DNA from: Ascaphus truei
Lineage: Eukaryota; Chordata; Amphibia; Anura; Ascaphidae
Direction: 5' to 3'
NCBI GenBank assembly: GCA_036426205.1
Contig: CM071573.1
Location: forward strand, 38,659,455-38,723,454
Length of the DNA: 64,000 nt
A model generated the notes under the pieces. The model was given only the letters and a program-made list of their open reading frames with translations. It ran no database searches and was not told the DNA's origin. The position numbers and the translations under genes were made by a program. Position 1 is the first letter of the stretch. Every line of letters starts with the position of its first letter. Positions 12,714 to 25,336 of the stretch are shown one piece after another.

Positions 12714-13590
12714 GTATAGCATCCAGTGTAGGAAGGGAGCGATGGTATCAGGAACACCCAAAAAAGAAGAGCAAACAATGATGGTGCAGCAAGTTAACAC
12801 TGTAATGGTGCAGGTAAGTCTTGGCTCTAATAGAATGCCTACTTACAACAAGTGATAAAACAGCACAAACAGGAGTTCAAATTGATGATGATTCGTGAAG
12901 ACTTCCACTCACGTTGAATTTCATAGAAGACAAGGAGAGACCATGGTGTAGATCAAAAAGTAACAGGTTTATACGTTAAAAACACATAAGAAATGTACTC
13001 ACAATATGTACATAGAACGAATTCACATAAGGGTTTACTTGAGGCAGTAGATTAGTTTGGAATCGGATGGTAAGTTTGCAGCCACTTCAGAGTTCCCCCT
13101 CGTCGGATCGCGATGGAGAGCGTCTGACGTCACGTCCGGTCAGGAAGCTGTCGCACTACAGCGAAACGCGTAAAGCCTCCCACAGCATAGCTGTACTACA
13201 GTTTTTTGCTGCTCCACAACTGAAGGCACCGAGTCTGCCCTGCGCTTTTGCCGTCCGCTTCCTGGTTCGCTCAAACCGGAAGTCGTCAGTCCCTGACCGG
13301 ACGTGACATCAGACGCTCTCCATCGCGATCCGACGCGATCTTTTTGATCTACACTATGGTCTCTCCTTGTCTTCTATGAAATTCAACGTGAGTGGAAGTC
13401 TTCACGAATCATCATCAATTTCAACTCCTGTTTTTGCTGTTTTATCACTCACTTGTTGTAAGTAGGCATTCTATTAGAGCCAAGACTTACCTGCACCATT
13501 ATAGTGTTAACTTGCTGCACCATCATTGTTTGCTCTTCTTTTTTGGGTGTTCCTGATACCATCGCTCCCTTCCTACCCTGGATGCTATAC
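12714..13590. mobile_element. 877-bp foldback element
   Basis: The arms run inward from GTATAGCATCCAGTGTAGGA (left) and its near-complement TCCTACCCTGGATGCTATAC (right) for about 250 bases each. They resume around GTCGGATCGCGATGGAGAGC and its complement near 13310-13335. The short unpaired centre holds GCGAAACGCGTAAAGC, a motif found in other foldbacks here. No transposase. In the intron between exons 11 and 10. Confidence 0.85.
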
Positions 13591-14183
13591 AATGCACTTC
13601 AATACCAACACCCCAACCCAGCGCACTATTCATGTCACAATGCACTAGCTGTGTTAGCTTTTTTAAATAACACAGCATTGAACCTATTCACTTGAACTGT
13701 GTTACACTAAATGAATAGCCACGCATTGTACCGAATGATTTAAGCTGGATTTTAGTGCTCCAGGCTGCAGTGATTGGTTCACTGAATATCAGAAGGTATG
13801 TCATGTTTTTAAATCAGTAAGAGACTAACAAACTGCTTCTCCAGATAAGTTCTACAAATACTGAGCAAAAGACTTCAGCTTTCTGCCATTCTGTGGGAGG
13901 AATTCTGTGAGTGATGCATTAAACACCCCAGTATTTCAAATATTGCACACCAAACACTTCACTGTTGCAGATAAATGAGTTTTTCACTGTGGAAACATTC
14001 TATTTCTCAGCCGTGTTAGTAAGTCGTACGTCAGACCTGGCCTCAGAATAGGAATGAATGGAACAGACAGGTCAGAATTTCCACGTTTTTGAGTCTCCGG
14101 GGTTCTGGGTAGGATCCTGTGTGTGACTGGGATAATGTCGATTGACCAAAATCCACACTGTATGTACAGTAGATCGTATAGGA

Positions 14184-14345
14184 CAAGGGTGGCCAACTCC
14201 AGTCCTCAGGGGCCACCAACAGGTCAGGTTTTCAGGATATCCCTGCGTCAGCACAGGTGGCTCAATCAGTGGCTCAGTCTTTGATTGAGCCACATGTGCT
14301 GAAGCAGGGATATCATTAATACCTGGCCTTCTGGTGGCCCTTGGT
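14184..14345 (+). mobile_element. Family 1 hAT-type MITE, right end eroded
   Basis: The left arm is complete (AAGGGTGGCCAACTCCAGTC) and the central palindrome is present. The right arm stops after GGTGGCCCTTGG. Bases 13590-14183 and 14345-14817 contain no other recognised feature apart from a G-run near 14460. Confidence 0.75.
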
Positions 14346-14817
14346 ATAGTTAATGAGCTCTACATCTCAAATAGGTTTTCCAAGTATACCAACAACATCT
14401 TTCAAGCAGCTTCATGCGTATCTTCACACAGTTGTGTGAGATACTGTATACTGGGAGGAAGGGGGGGGGGGGAGAGAAGGGTGCATGCTTAAAAATATAT
14501 ATGTTCATTTTAAAGAAACAGAATCAGCCAAATTTTTGCTTTAAGAATAGTTATACAGTATTTATTCAAGGAATACAACGGGATTGTTTAATGAGCTAGA
14601 GATGCGGTTTTGGATGCTACGAGAGATTCCACCTTGACAGACCTCACTGCTCCTGTAATCATTTCATGTTACCTTAATAAATGCATTGAAAGGATTGTGA
14701 GAAAGTGATTTCTGAATACAAACAGGGCCTTTCCTTGCAATGACCTGCTGCGTCCTTCCCCTATAGCACTGCCACAGAACCGCTTGTATACTTCACTATA
14801 AGAAACAGTATACTCAC

Positions 14818-14855
14818 CATAATCATCTAACAGGATGTTCTCTGGCTTCAGATCT
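14818..14855 (-). CDS. GRK5: GRK5 coding exon 10 (catalytic loop)
   Basis: A 38-nt mini-exon with a TTTAG acceptor and GTGAGT donor. It supplies the last base of Arg, then DLKPENILLDDY and one base of Gly. It carries the catalytic Asp (D311 in human GRK5) and the Asn of the catalytic loop. Phases fit exon 9 and exon 11 exactly. Confidence 0.94.
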
Positions 14856-15312
14856 CTAAATAAAAGATAAAAGATGAGAGGTTGAGTCGTGATCTGAATT
14901 GTTCTTGCTGCCGACATGTATATATCTCAGATGTTGTGTTCACTATCATAGAAGCCGCTGAATTTGTGGTGGAAAGGGTGTGGATTGTCTGCAGGCTGTG
15001 CAGTCACAGTGCTATGCGGTATTCATTGGCATTAATCAGGACTAGAAATATGCTACACAGGTCTACAATGTTTAAATAGAGTTTAACATCAATTGTAGGG
15101 GGTCCTAATTCGTGGTCTATGGACAGACAGAAGTAGATCAGTGTCATGTCACAGAGCAGTATCTGTGACTTGTGTGTTTGGGGCGATGTGTCTGTGTGTT
15201 TGTCAGGGTGTGGTTTGTGAGTGTTATGCTTTTTGTGTAGCGTTGTAGTTACAAATCAGTGTGTGGTGTTATTACGTTTTATCCGTACCAGTCTATACAA
15301 TATACTGTAGAG

Positions 15313-15509
15313 CAGGGATTCTCAAGGCCTCTCACCAGGTCAGGTTTTAAAGCTATCCCTATTTCAGCACAGGTGGCTCAATCAGTGGCTCAGACTTTGA
15401 TTGAGCAACCTGTGCTGAAGAAGGCTCTTTGATTGAGCCACCTATGCTGAATCTGGGATATCCTTAAAACCTGACCTGTTGGGGGGGGGAGAGTTGAGAA
15501 CCCCTTCTG
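15313..15509 (+). mobile_element. Family 1 subfamily MITE spanning the left edge of the duplicate
   Basis: The ends are CAGGGATTCTCAA and TTGAGAACCCC rather than the usual CCAACTCC. The duplicate seen at base 1 begins inside this copy, at about 15458. Confidence 0.7.
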
Positions 15510-15665
15510 TAGAGTTTATTGGTCCCCCAATGGTTGGAGTTGTCTCTGTTAATTGGGGGCATATGAACTGCCTGGAACCCAGAGCCATTGCTTAGTCAGC
15601 TGTGCCAGCAGTCTCTCCGCCCCATCTCTTGGCCTTTGTCCCACAGTGTGTGTCTGAGAGTCTCA

Positions 15666-15917
<252 letters not shown>

Positions 15918-16384
15918 CTATCTTAAGGATGTTTCTATCCCAACTCACTTCTACCAGTCTATGGGCCTCATGCAGAGAGCAGCGCTATTTAAAATTGGAG
16001 AGGGGAATAAAAAGTAACTGTAATGGAGAGTTTTTTTCTCCATATGCAGAAAGGGCATAAAACTGCATTTAGAATCCTTTCTGCATATGGAGAGTTTCAA
16101 CCAGCGATATGAGCGCTGTTGAAACTAGTGGGGAAAAAATCGGGGTTTTTTTTTTTTTCTCCCCCCACCGGCCGCCGAGCGCCAGCTTCTTGATGGCGAA
16201 GGAAAATGTTGAAAATCGCGCCATTTTTTTGCCGCGAACAGCCACTAGATGGCGTTCGCGGCTCTCTGAATACGGCCGTTTTCAACACTGGAGAGATTTC
16301 TGTTCTCTCCAGCCGCGCGGCGAGTTTCAGAGAAAAAAAAAAATGGCGCTTTTTTTTAAAACTCGCCATTATCTGCCTTTCTAA

Positions 16385-16520
16385 AGGCAGGTTTTCAGGA
16401 TATCTCTGCTTCAGCACAGGTGGTGCAGTCAAAGACTGAGCCACTGATTGAGTCACCTGTGCTGAAGCAGGGATATCCTGAAAACCTGACCTGTTGGGGG
16501 TCCTTGAGGACTGGAGTTAA
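16385..16520 (+). mobile_element. Family 1 MITE, 5' arm truncated
   Basis: Contains AGGTTTTCAGGATATCTCTG and, inverted, CAGGGATATCCTGAAAACCT, with GAGGACTGGAGTTAAGAACA at the right. The noisy counterpart is at about 950-1085. Confidence 0.75.
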
Positions 16521-16849
16521 GAACACCTACAGTCAGGTGTTTAAAGTTTTGTATATTGTACAGAACAACCTAACTTTATATCAACAGGAATGATACCAAA
16601 TGATGTAACAATGAGGGGTGGGGGTTTCATTTTCACTTCTCCTTTTAACTAATGATCCCATGTGCTTCTGCTCGACCACCCCACTGTGGGTCCAGCTTAT
16701 CTAGTTCCAGTTAGTTGTTTCCGCAGTGCGTTCTGTACATGGAATACGTACATTATTGCTGTGAAAAGCTTTACATTTAAGGTTTTAATAAAGTTGGTGC
16801 CAGAATAGAATTGGGGATACATCAACTCCCAGGCTGCATCCATGCTGGG

Positions 16850-17110
16850 GAGACCGTGCGGCACCATCACATTGCCTCAAGGCATTGATCACGCCCATAG
16901 GCCACGCGTGCGACAGCAGGAGGGGGCGCGCGGTGTGCGGGGAAACGGTTCAATCTGATTCCTCGGCTCGACGGGCAGGTCACGTGAGTGATTCGCCCAA
17001 TGAGGGCGAACCAGCTCCGTGACGTCACAGAAACGCCCACCACGGCGCATCTACCTTGGCCACAAAACGCTCCCGTTTAACGTGGGTGACATCACCACAT
17101 GCACGCCTCC
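16850..17110 (+). repeat. CpG-rich block, probably an old GC-rich MITE
   Basis: Contains CACGTG, TGACGTCACAGAAACG and CGTGTGCGAC-like stretches and resembles the interior of 11789-12061 (GACCGTGCGG, GCCTCAAGGCA against GCCTTAAGGCA). Intronic, between exons 9 and 8. I could not define its ends. Confidence 0.45.
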
Positions 17111-17308
17111 CCGCGCGGTCTTCGTCTGTATGGACGCAGCTTATGAACAGAGTGAGCAACGGTATCCCCTTGATACACATACACTGCTCTCTGAGCGTAC
17201 TCGCCTTGCACATACACTACATGTGGGGTTCTACGCATTATTCTCTCGTTGTTACTATAACTAAGTATCAGAGAGCTGTGCACACTGCAGCATCCCAATC
17301 ACATACCA

Positions 17309-17702
<394 letters not shown>

Positions 17703-18086
17703 TTATTATCTGGGCTACTGACTCTTTGCTGCGTACCACGGGCTAGGAGGAGTCAGTCCTGTATAATACACCGTGGACCTCCCCACATTATATAAATGGA
17801 GAGAAATTCTGTCCCGAGATGCAAACATTGATACATCCCATTGTAATATGTGTGTTATCTCCTCCTGTTGTCCAAAATAAAGACTCTTTGTGTCACTTAT
17901 TGATGCAAGCACAGTAAAATAGAAGAAAATGACCATGAGCTATTGATACAAAATGTAAATCAGTGGTTTCTCAGCCTCTTCTCAGGTCACTGAGCTATAG
18001 CAGATTATTGGGAAAACCAACAATATCTTATTCATATCCAATCTGTGTATTCCCCTGTGCGCAAAATGCATTGGTTATTCCCACTA

Positions 18087-18362
<276 letters not shown>

Positions 18363-18377
18363 TCATATTGCTGTACA

Positions 18378-18433
18378 CCAGGAGTGGCCAACTCCAGTCC
18401 TCGTGGGCCACCAACAGGGCAGGTCTTAGGGAT
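18378..18433 (+). mobile_element. Half of a family 1 MITE cut at the duplicate breakpoint
   Basis: AGGAGTGGCCAACTCCAGTC and the GGCCACCAAC segment are present, then the sequence switches at about 18433 to unrelated AT-rich DNA. The counterpart at 2888 continues through the full palindrome. Confidence 0.75.
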
Positions 18434-18599
18434 TTACAATAAACCATTTTTATACAACATCGTATTACATTTTCTTCCATCTTTCTTTTCAATATTATTA
18501 TCCAACCTTTACAACAAACAGTCACCTATTGTTCCACGATTTATAAATAATACTACCTATTACGCATTTACATCCCGGGCAACGCCGGGTCTCTCAGCT
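18434..18599 (+). mobile_element. Helitron-like 3' terminus
   Basis: The segment ends in a short GC hairpin (CCCGGGCAACGCCGGG) followed 9 bases later by CTAG and a T. This is the classical Helitron 3' signature: hairpin, then CTRR, then insertion before T. The 5' end (TC) is not identifiable, because the left side is cut by the breakpoint at 18433. Confidence 0.65.
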
Positions 18600-19334
18600 A
18601 GTATATATATATATAATATATATATATATACACACACACATATACATATACAAACTAACAAGTGTGATAGCATAAGTTGAAAGTGCTACTGTTTAACAGG
18701 GAATGGTTTCTTGCATTCTAATAATAATAAGAAACACCTGTCAATCTGATACATAGCCAAGAAATGTTAATAAATGTCAAAATAGATGTTAATGTGCAAC
18801 AAAATAGAACCTCAGTTTGCTCCTTTAATTGTAATGGACCAAAATAAATGCTACTTAGCCACTTAATCAATCTAATTAAGTGAAAATACATTTCTTTCCA
18901 ATGTTTAGTATAATGGAAGAATAGACTATTTGCTCCACTGGGTATAATTTGATCAACAAGACATCAATTTTTTTCCAATGCTTATAATGCAAAGCAAAGC
19001 TACTAATCCAGTTATATGAAACATTTAGTAATGCAGCACAATAGACATCAGTGGGTTATATTAAGTGTAATTGAGTCAAATACATATCAATTAGTTACTT
19101 TATGTAACTTGTTGAATGAAATTGAGATGAAGGCGCTACTAGGACAATAATGAAAGATTTCGATATAAATATGTTCAAGAAGACATCGCTATATTAAAAG
19201 TATTTATTTTCCTTTTATGAAGGATAATAAAAAGCATTTTTATTTTCATTTAACAGCGACTTTGTCTTGTCATGACATAGTTTCCGAACAGCGGCGGGAG
19301 GGGTGAAAACAATAAGGGAATTAAAAAAGGACTT
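18600..19334 (+). other. AT-rich intergenic/intronic stretch with (TA)n and (CA)n at its start
   Basis: A TA/CA microsatellite occupies about 18600-18650. The rest is AT-rich, has no open frame of note and no repeat I recognise. Confidence 0.6.
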
Positions 19335-20225
19335 GGGATAGAAAACAAGGCTATCCTAGTGTGCGAGACAGGATCCTAGGATCCAAGGCTATCCTAGTGT
19401 GCAAGAAAGGATCCTAGGATCCAAGGCTATCCTAGTGTGCGAGACAGGATCCTAGGATGCAAGGCTATCCTAGTGTGCAAGAAAGGATCCAAGGCTATCC
19501 TAGTGTGCGAGACAGGATCCTAGGATCCAAGGCTATACTAGTATGCAAGAAAGGATCCTAGGATCCAAGGCTATCCTAGTGTGCGAGACAGGATCCTAGG
19601 ATCCAAGGCTATCCTAGTGTGCGAGACAGGATCCTAGGATCCAAGGCTATCGTAGTGTGCGAGAAAGGATCCTAGAATCCAAGGCTATCCTAGTGTGCGA
19701 GACAGGATACTAGGATTCAAGGCTATTCTAGTGTGCGAAAAAGGATCCTAGGATCCAAGGCTATTCTAGTGTGCGAAAAAGGATCCTAGGATCCAAGGCT
19801 ATCCTAGTGTGCGAGAAAGGATCCTAGGATCCAAGGCTATCCTAGTGTGCGAGAAAGGATCCAAGGCTATCCTAGTGTGCGACGAAGCAGATGATCGATG
19901 CCGCCACCACTCCTAGAAGCACAGACTCACCAGGAAGTGGTTGTAGATTAAAAAAAACTTTATTGGCTACATAAAACGGATATCTTGACAAACACTAGAG
20001 ACCTCCTCCTCCCACGCGTTTCAAGCAAGGCTGCTCTTTCTCAAGGAGTGTAAATAGTACGTGATTCCTTGAGTCACAGACGGCTCACATTTTCTGTATC
20101 CTAGTGTGCGAGAAAGGATCCTAGGATCCAAGGCAATCCTAGTGTGCGAGAAAGGGTCCAAGGCTATCCTAGTGTGCGAGAAAGGATCCTAGGATCCAAG
20201 GCTATCCTAGTGTGCGAGAAAGACA
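19335..20225 (+). repeat. 38-bp minisatellite with a GGATCCTAGGATCC palindrome
   Basis: Roughly seventeen units of CAAGGCTATCCTAGTGTGCG plus AGAAAGGATCCTAGGATC and variants. Each full unit contains the 14-base palindrome GGATCCTAGGATCC; a few units lack half of it and are shorter. Units alternate between GAGACAGG and GAGAAAGG types at the left. Interrupted by an insertion at 19882-20096. Confidence 0.92.
19882..20096 (+). mobile_element. Insertion inside the minisatellite
   Basis: About 215 bases unrelated to the array, with TATTGGCTACATAAAACGG, CACGCGTTTCAAGCAAGGCT and CTTTCTCAAGGAGTG. The ACGCGTTTC motif also occurs in the foldbacks near 13170 and 35090. The array resumes with TATCCTAGTGTGCGAGAAAG. 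No clear target duplication. Confidence 0.55.
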
Positions 20226-20904
20226 GGGATTTATTGGGAGTCTGAGGTTTCAAAACAGATAGGAAAATGTCCCATTAATTGCCATGTTTCTATGGAGAAA
20301 GGAGACTTCGATATTGTAGTTATTGCTCAAGTTGACTTTGGGTGCAAATATATGATATTTTTTTAGGCAACCTGCACGCGTGATTCAGCAGAAGTTAGGT
20401 GAAAGATGTCAGTTTAACAACAAGTATGCAGGACTGGCTTGGAAAATCGCGGGGCCTGGTGCAAACTGTGTGGCCCTCCGCTGCAACCACGCCACAGGGG
20501 GGGCCTGGGTGAGGGCGCCGGGTGAGGGCGCCAGGCCCGAGGCAGTTGCAACGATGGCACCGCCATCCTGCCAGCATTGTTGCAGTTACTGTATTTAACG
20601 ACGTCACTTGACAGTATGTTTAAGCCATTGACACATCTGAGTGACCTTTCTGCTTCAGAAAACATTGCTTTATACTGGGAGAAGGATCTCCATGGGTGCG
20701 ATTAAAATTTAGGGAATAATGTTCTCTCTCAGCTCGGCAACATAAAGAGACCTGTTAACCAACAGATTCCAAAAGTAATCTGCCAGATGTACTGAGAAGT
20801 GTTCAGTCATAGGGCACCTTACAAAGCAATTTGTTCCCGTAGGTTGTAATGTGCGTATGGCTTAGCACTGTTTAGTAAATCTGATCCAATGTGTCTTGGA
20901 TCAT

Positions 20905-21165
20905 CCAATAGGAACCCTTTTGGACTGAAGGAGCTGCTCAGTGAGTATATAACCTGACTCTAAAAACAATGACACCGCGTTAGAAGCAGGGGAGCCTGGT
21001 TCAAATCCCGGTGTCAGCTCCTTGTGACCTTGGGCAAGTCACTTTGTCTACCTTGTAAGCTAGTTGGGGCAGGAACTCATTGTACCGGCAACATTTTATG
21101 TACAATGCTAAGTACACTGCCAGTGCTAAGTACACTGCCAGTGCTATATAAGAAAACTATATATA
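20905..21165 (+). mobile_element. tRNA-derived SINE
   Basis: Contains a pol III B box (GGTTCAAATCC) in GAGCCTGGTTCAAATCCCGG, then TGACCTTGGGCAAGTCACTT and GTAAGCTAGTTGGGGCAGGA, and ends in a TATATAAG-type tail and (TA)n. A minus-strand relative is at 38635-38892. Bases 20226-20904 contain GC-rich sequence (20450-20570) but nothing recognised. Confidence 0.75.
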
Positions 21166-21599
21166 TATATATAACAGAGATCGAAATTTTATGAGTCATT
21201 ACTGACACTAGCGAACACTCTTCCCATGAGCGCTAAAGGCCATGTATGTACATACTGTGCTATATGTATGCACACATAGCTGTCTCTCACACATACTAAT
21301 ACTCCTTATTTTTCCATCCCTATACACCAATAGGGACCACATAGTATCCACACACACTTTTAGTTGTGCTACAAACTCTCACATTTCCACACCCACCCAC
21401 ACCATTTATATCCCCTCTCACTCCACACACACCTTGTGTAGAGCATTGTTTATACTGTGGGCTCTCCATTCATTTTTATTCACACTGATACACATACACA
21501 CTCTTTCTTCACTTGCTTTCAGTTACCCTTTGACACCTCCAGCCATAAATCTCATCCACACCAGGGGAAGGACCAGCACAGATAACATTCCAAGAGACA

Positions 21600-21770
21600 C
21601 TGTTTTTAAGTAATCCTTGCTTCATTCATTGTAACATCGCCGGAAGAAGAGATCAGTGTATCTCGAAAGCTCGCACAAATAAAAGCATTACGTTAGCCAC
21701 AGAACGGTATCATCTATTTATTTTTTGATTATTGAAGCTCGGCTAACACGGTACTGATACCTCTACATAT
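21600..21770 (+). mobile_element. Interspersed repeat fragment
   Basis: GAAGAAGAGATCAGTGTATC, TCGAAAGCTCGCACAAATAA and CGGCTAACACGGTACTGATA look like a dispersed vertebrate repeat. I recognise the pattern but cannot name the family with certainty. Preceded by CA/TC-rich sequence at 21240-21520. Confidence 0.4.
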
Positions 21771-22023
21771 ATATATATAAAATAGGAGGGTTATGTACTA
21801 ACATTACAGTTACCCTATCTGTGCCTGAGGCTGATTCTGCCACTAATCCTTATGTCTCCAGCACTAACACGATTGCTTTTGTTGATGTAAAGTCAGAGGA
21901 TTGGCACTTTCCATTTAGTGCTCTCGTGTGGAGCACAGATTTCCTCGTCCCCTACAAAACGAGCAAACCCCGGGTGATGTACTGCTTACGTCCCTATTGC
22001 CCCCATACGCTTGATGATGTATG

Positions 22024-22268
22024 TTAGGCTTTGTCCCCGCTGGCGCTGAGCGCGCTCATGCTTGGAGAGCTCTCCAAGCATGAGCGCTGCGTGTCCTTAA
22101 AATTTTCGCATACGCTCACGGGTGGCAGGCGGGGACGCTGCAGGGGAAGCTGAGCGCACTAGAAAGTTTAAAAAATGTGTTTACCCGAGCGCCGGTGAGC
22201 GTGTGGGCAAGTATGCAAGTCACCTCGCCAAGCGCCGCCCGCTCAGCGCTAGCGGGGACGCAGCCTTA
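22024..22268 (+). mobile_element. PIF/Harbinger-like GC-rich MITE with TTA duplication
   Basis: TTA at each end. The inverted termini are GGCTTTGTCCCCGCTGGCGC at the left and the complement of GGCTGCGTCCCCGCTAGCGC at the right. The interior holds a GAGAGCTCTC-centred palindrome. No coding capacity. Bases 22269-23897 are AT-rich, with poly-G near 23050 and poly-T near 23520, and no recognised gene. Confidence 0.75.
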
Positions 22269-23897
22269 CATGTCTATAGGGCACTGAATGAGTTACAGGA
22301 GCTTCTGGACGTGAGAATGTTGCTCTGCTTTGCAAGCCACCAAATGTCTGGCAGGAAAAACATCCAAACTCCGGTCTTAACAGGCACAAATACTGTAAGT
22401 GGCCCCCGTTTACTATAAATTGTTGCATCATGAGAGAATTTCAAAATATGCCCAAAACCGCCCTCTTTCTGTTTCCGTGCCTTCATTTGCATGCAATTAT
22501 ACAACATCAGCTTAAAACCCACCCTACCAAATTCTGGGAAAACCTTTAGTAACCCGGGCTGGGAGCAAAATGTTACGTTATTCGCAGGAGTTTAGGAATG
22601 TGTAACTGTTTTTAGGGTTGTAACTTGTATCTTGCTTTCTTAACTAACATTTTTTGTGAGTATTTCAAATTATATGAATAAATACCGTATAGATCTACAT
22701 ATATGTGGTATACTGTATATTATTGGTGACTGCAACATGGAGTTTAATATTTTATACTAATGACCCCAAAAAATACACTACCTGTGCAACGATGTTACAC
22801 TGTGATATAATAACACGGTGCCACTGAGTAGCAGCTTAGTACAGACAACCAATGGATGACAACCTATCCTATAAATATTAATATTAAAATACTGGGCCAA
22901 TTCCAGCACATAGTGGGGCGACATTTAACTAGTACAATAAGATACATGTGTTTATTTAGGGTGGGTGGGACACATTCTTCATTTTTCGATATATAGAAAA
23001 AACAAGCTGCAGAAGACACAACGAGTCACGCAGGTAAATGATTATTTTGGGGGCGGGGGGGGGGGGGTGTATAAACTCTCCAGACTAGCCATGTGGACCC
23101 CAAGCTCTAATATAGCTCTTATTATTATTAATATATCATAGTATCATAGTAAAATTTGGAGGTGGTGCATGAAGCAATAAGATGAATATTCCAACTTTAT
23201 ATGAATCAGTTAATAAGGTCAATATAATTGTAGGTTTGGTGCTGTTTAGATATAATGGATAATGAATAAATATGTGTTGTTATATTGGAATCACCATATT
23301 TTAAACGTATGTGGATGGGGAATTGTCTTATTTATAAAGTGTCTATGATTTACAATGATGTCATTTCGTATTAAAGACCAACAGTAACATGAAGAAACAT
23401 ATTTGCATCTTCACTCTCCTCCCTGCGCTGCGATGCTTATGGGTGGAATATAACCCTGCCTTTATAGGACACCCATGTGAAAAACCTTCTTGAGATTATA
23501 GTATACAGAGGCTTCACAAGTCTCTTTTTTTTTTTTTTAAACTAGTGTTTTATTCTTTTCAAAACATAAAAGGAGGGTGGGGGGAAGGGGATGGGGATAC
23601 AGAAAATAAAAAGGGTGGGTAGGGGGGTACATCCGCAACGGTCTCCACGCAAGGACTGCTCGACCAATGATATATATTTACATACACTTTATAGAATAGG
23701 AGTATAATCAATCTGATTAATACAGATCTCTGAATTCACAGTCTAAATGAGATTTGGGTTTTGCGATACATAGGTCGCCCAGGGGTTCCACGTTGTCAGA
23801 AAACTGTTATATCTATCGTGGATTAAACAAGTGAGTCTCTCCATGGTCATAACAAGATTCATTTTTGGAAGTCTCTTTTATGAGTGTAATCAAGTCA

Positions 23898-23985
23898 AGG
23901 GTACTCAGGGTACTCAGGGTACGCAGGGTACGCAGGGTACTCAGGGTACTCAGGGTACTCAGGGTACTCAGGGTACTCAGGGTTG
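23898..23985 (+). repeat. 9-bp minisatellite (CAGGGTACT)n
   Basis: About ten units, two with TACG for TACT. The last unit runs directly into CAGGGTTGCC, the terminus of the element that follows, so the unit looks like the junction of flank and element end repeated. Confidence 0.9.
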
Positions 23986-24429
23986 CCGCCACTCCGGGTT
24001 TCACCCAGAGACTACGGTTTTGACAAGCATCTCCGGGCTACGGGTTTACCTAGTAAACCTCCGGGTGGTGGCAACCTTGGGCGGGTGGGCAGGCGGTGGC
24101 GTCTCCCGGCATCTTCCCCCTGCAAACACTGGCAATATGGCTGCGCGGCGGCAAATGGTGCTGCGTTGCCACGCCAATGGGAATGCCAAGTGACGTAACT
24201 GCATCACGTGACGCCCACCGCCATGACAACGAGATGCTATTTGACGTCACGACGGCGTGCGGGTCAACTTTGTCATGGCAGCGTGACACCGCATGACGTC
24301 GTGACGCCATGGCAACACAGCCATATTGAAGTGAGTTGCAGGGGAAAAAATGACAGGAGGTAAGTGATTTATTTAAAAAATAAATAAAAAAAACTCCGGG
24401 TTGGCCTTCAGTGGAAGCTGGCAACCCTG
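23978..24429 (+). mobile_element. hAT-like MITE with CAGGGTTGCC / GGCAACCCTG ends
   Basis: The terminal ten bases are perfect inverted repeats. The right flank AATGTACT and left flank AGGGTACT agree at six of eight positions. The interior has CpG-rich TGACGTCA-like motifs and an A-rich stretch. 452 bp, no transposase. Confidence 0.7.
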
Positions 24430-24564
24430 AATGTACTCTGTACATGTAAAGAAGAGACCTGGGAGGTTTGTAATGTTTTGCACCTTATAATTTAATCTAT
24501 GAAAACTCTCATGTTTGTCTCCTAAATCGACACTTCTCCAGGACTATCAAGGTTACTAGACATT

Positions 24565-24785
24565 TTAATTACATACAGTGGCCCCTTGCAGACGCACTTA
24601 CCAGAACACCCTCCTTCTGCCTCTGTAAGTTCTCCCCACTTGCCACTTGGATTGTAAGCTCTTCAGGGCAGGGACTCCCTTTTCCTATTGTTTTATGTCT
24701 GAAGCGCTTATTCCCATTATATTATTAGGTCACGTGTATTGAAAAGCGCTATGTACCTGGATGGCGTTATATAAAGATATACATA
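24565..24785 (+). mobile_element. L2-type LINE 3' end
   Basis: GACGCACTTACCAGAACACC, TTGGATTGTAAGCTCTTCAG, GGGCAGGGACTCCCTTTTCC, AAGCGCTATGT and GCGTTATATAAAGATA match the tail of the copy at 57800-58835. 5'-truncated. Confidence 0.75.
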
Positions 24786-24812
24786 CGTTCAATATATATA
24801 TAGTCCAGCCTA

Positions 24813-25055
<243 letters not shown>

Positions 25056-25336
25056 TTAGCATGTGACTGTTTGGTATGTATGATCTCGGGGAAGAAAGTA
25101 AGATGGAACACATGGAAAATAGATTAACATTCCTGCAATCTCTACAGTGGCCACAAGGATTTCACAGATTGAGGTTCATGAAATGTTCACAAATAATGAT
25201 ATCTTATTCAAACCCCCTTTGATTTTGCAATGTCTAAGGTCCAGACTAACATCAGGACAGCGTAATCGGTAGGAGGACCAGCATGCAAGCCCTTGGATGT
25301 TGACTGAACATCATTAGGGCATACTAAAGTTTAAAG

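Noticed and set aside
19335..20225. CRISPR-like array
   Set aside because: There are no unique spacers between repeats; it is a vertebrate minisatellite. The same applies to the arrays at 6396, 11056, 29882, 42548 and 49205.
20960..21050. tRNA gene
   Set aside because: It has a B box, but no cloverleaf can be completed, and the LINE-type tail and a second copy mark it as a SINE.
22420..22560. Another family 2 element copy
   Set aside because: Only CATTTGCATGCAATTAT and AATTCTGGGAAA are shared; too little to call.
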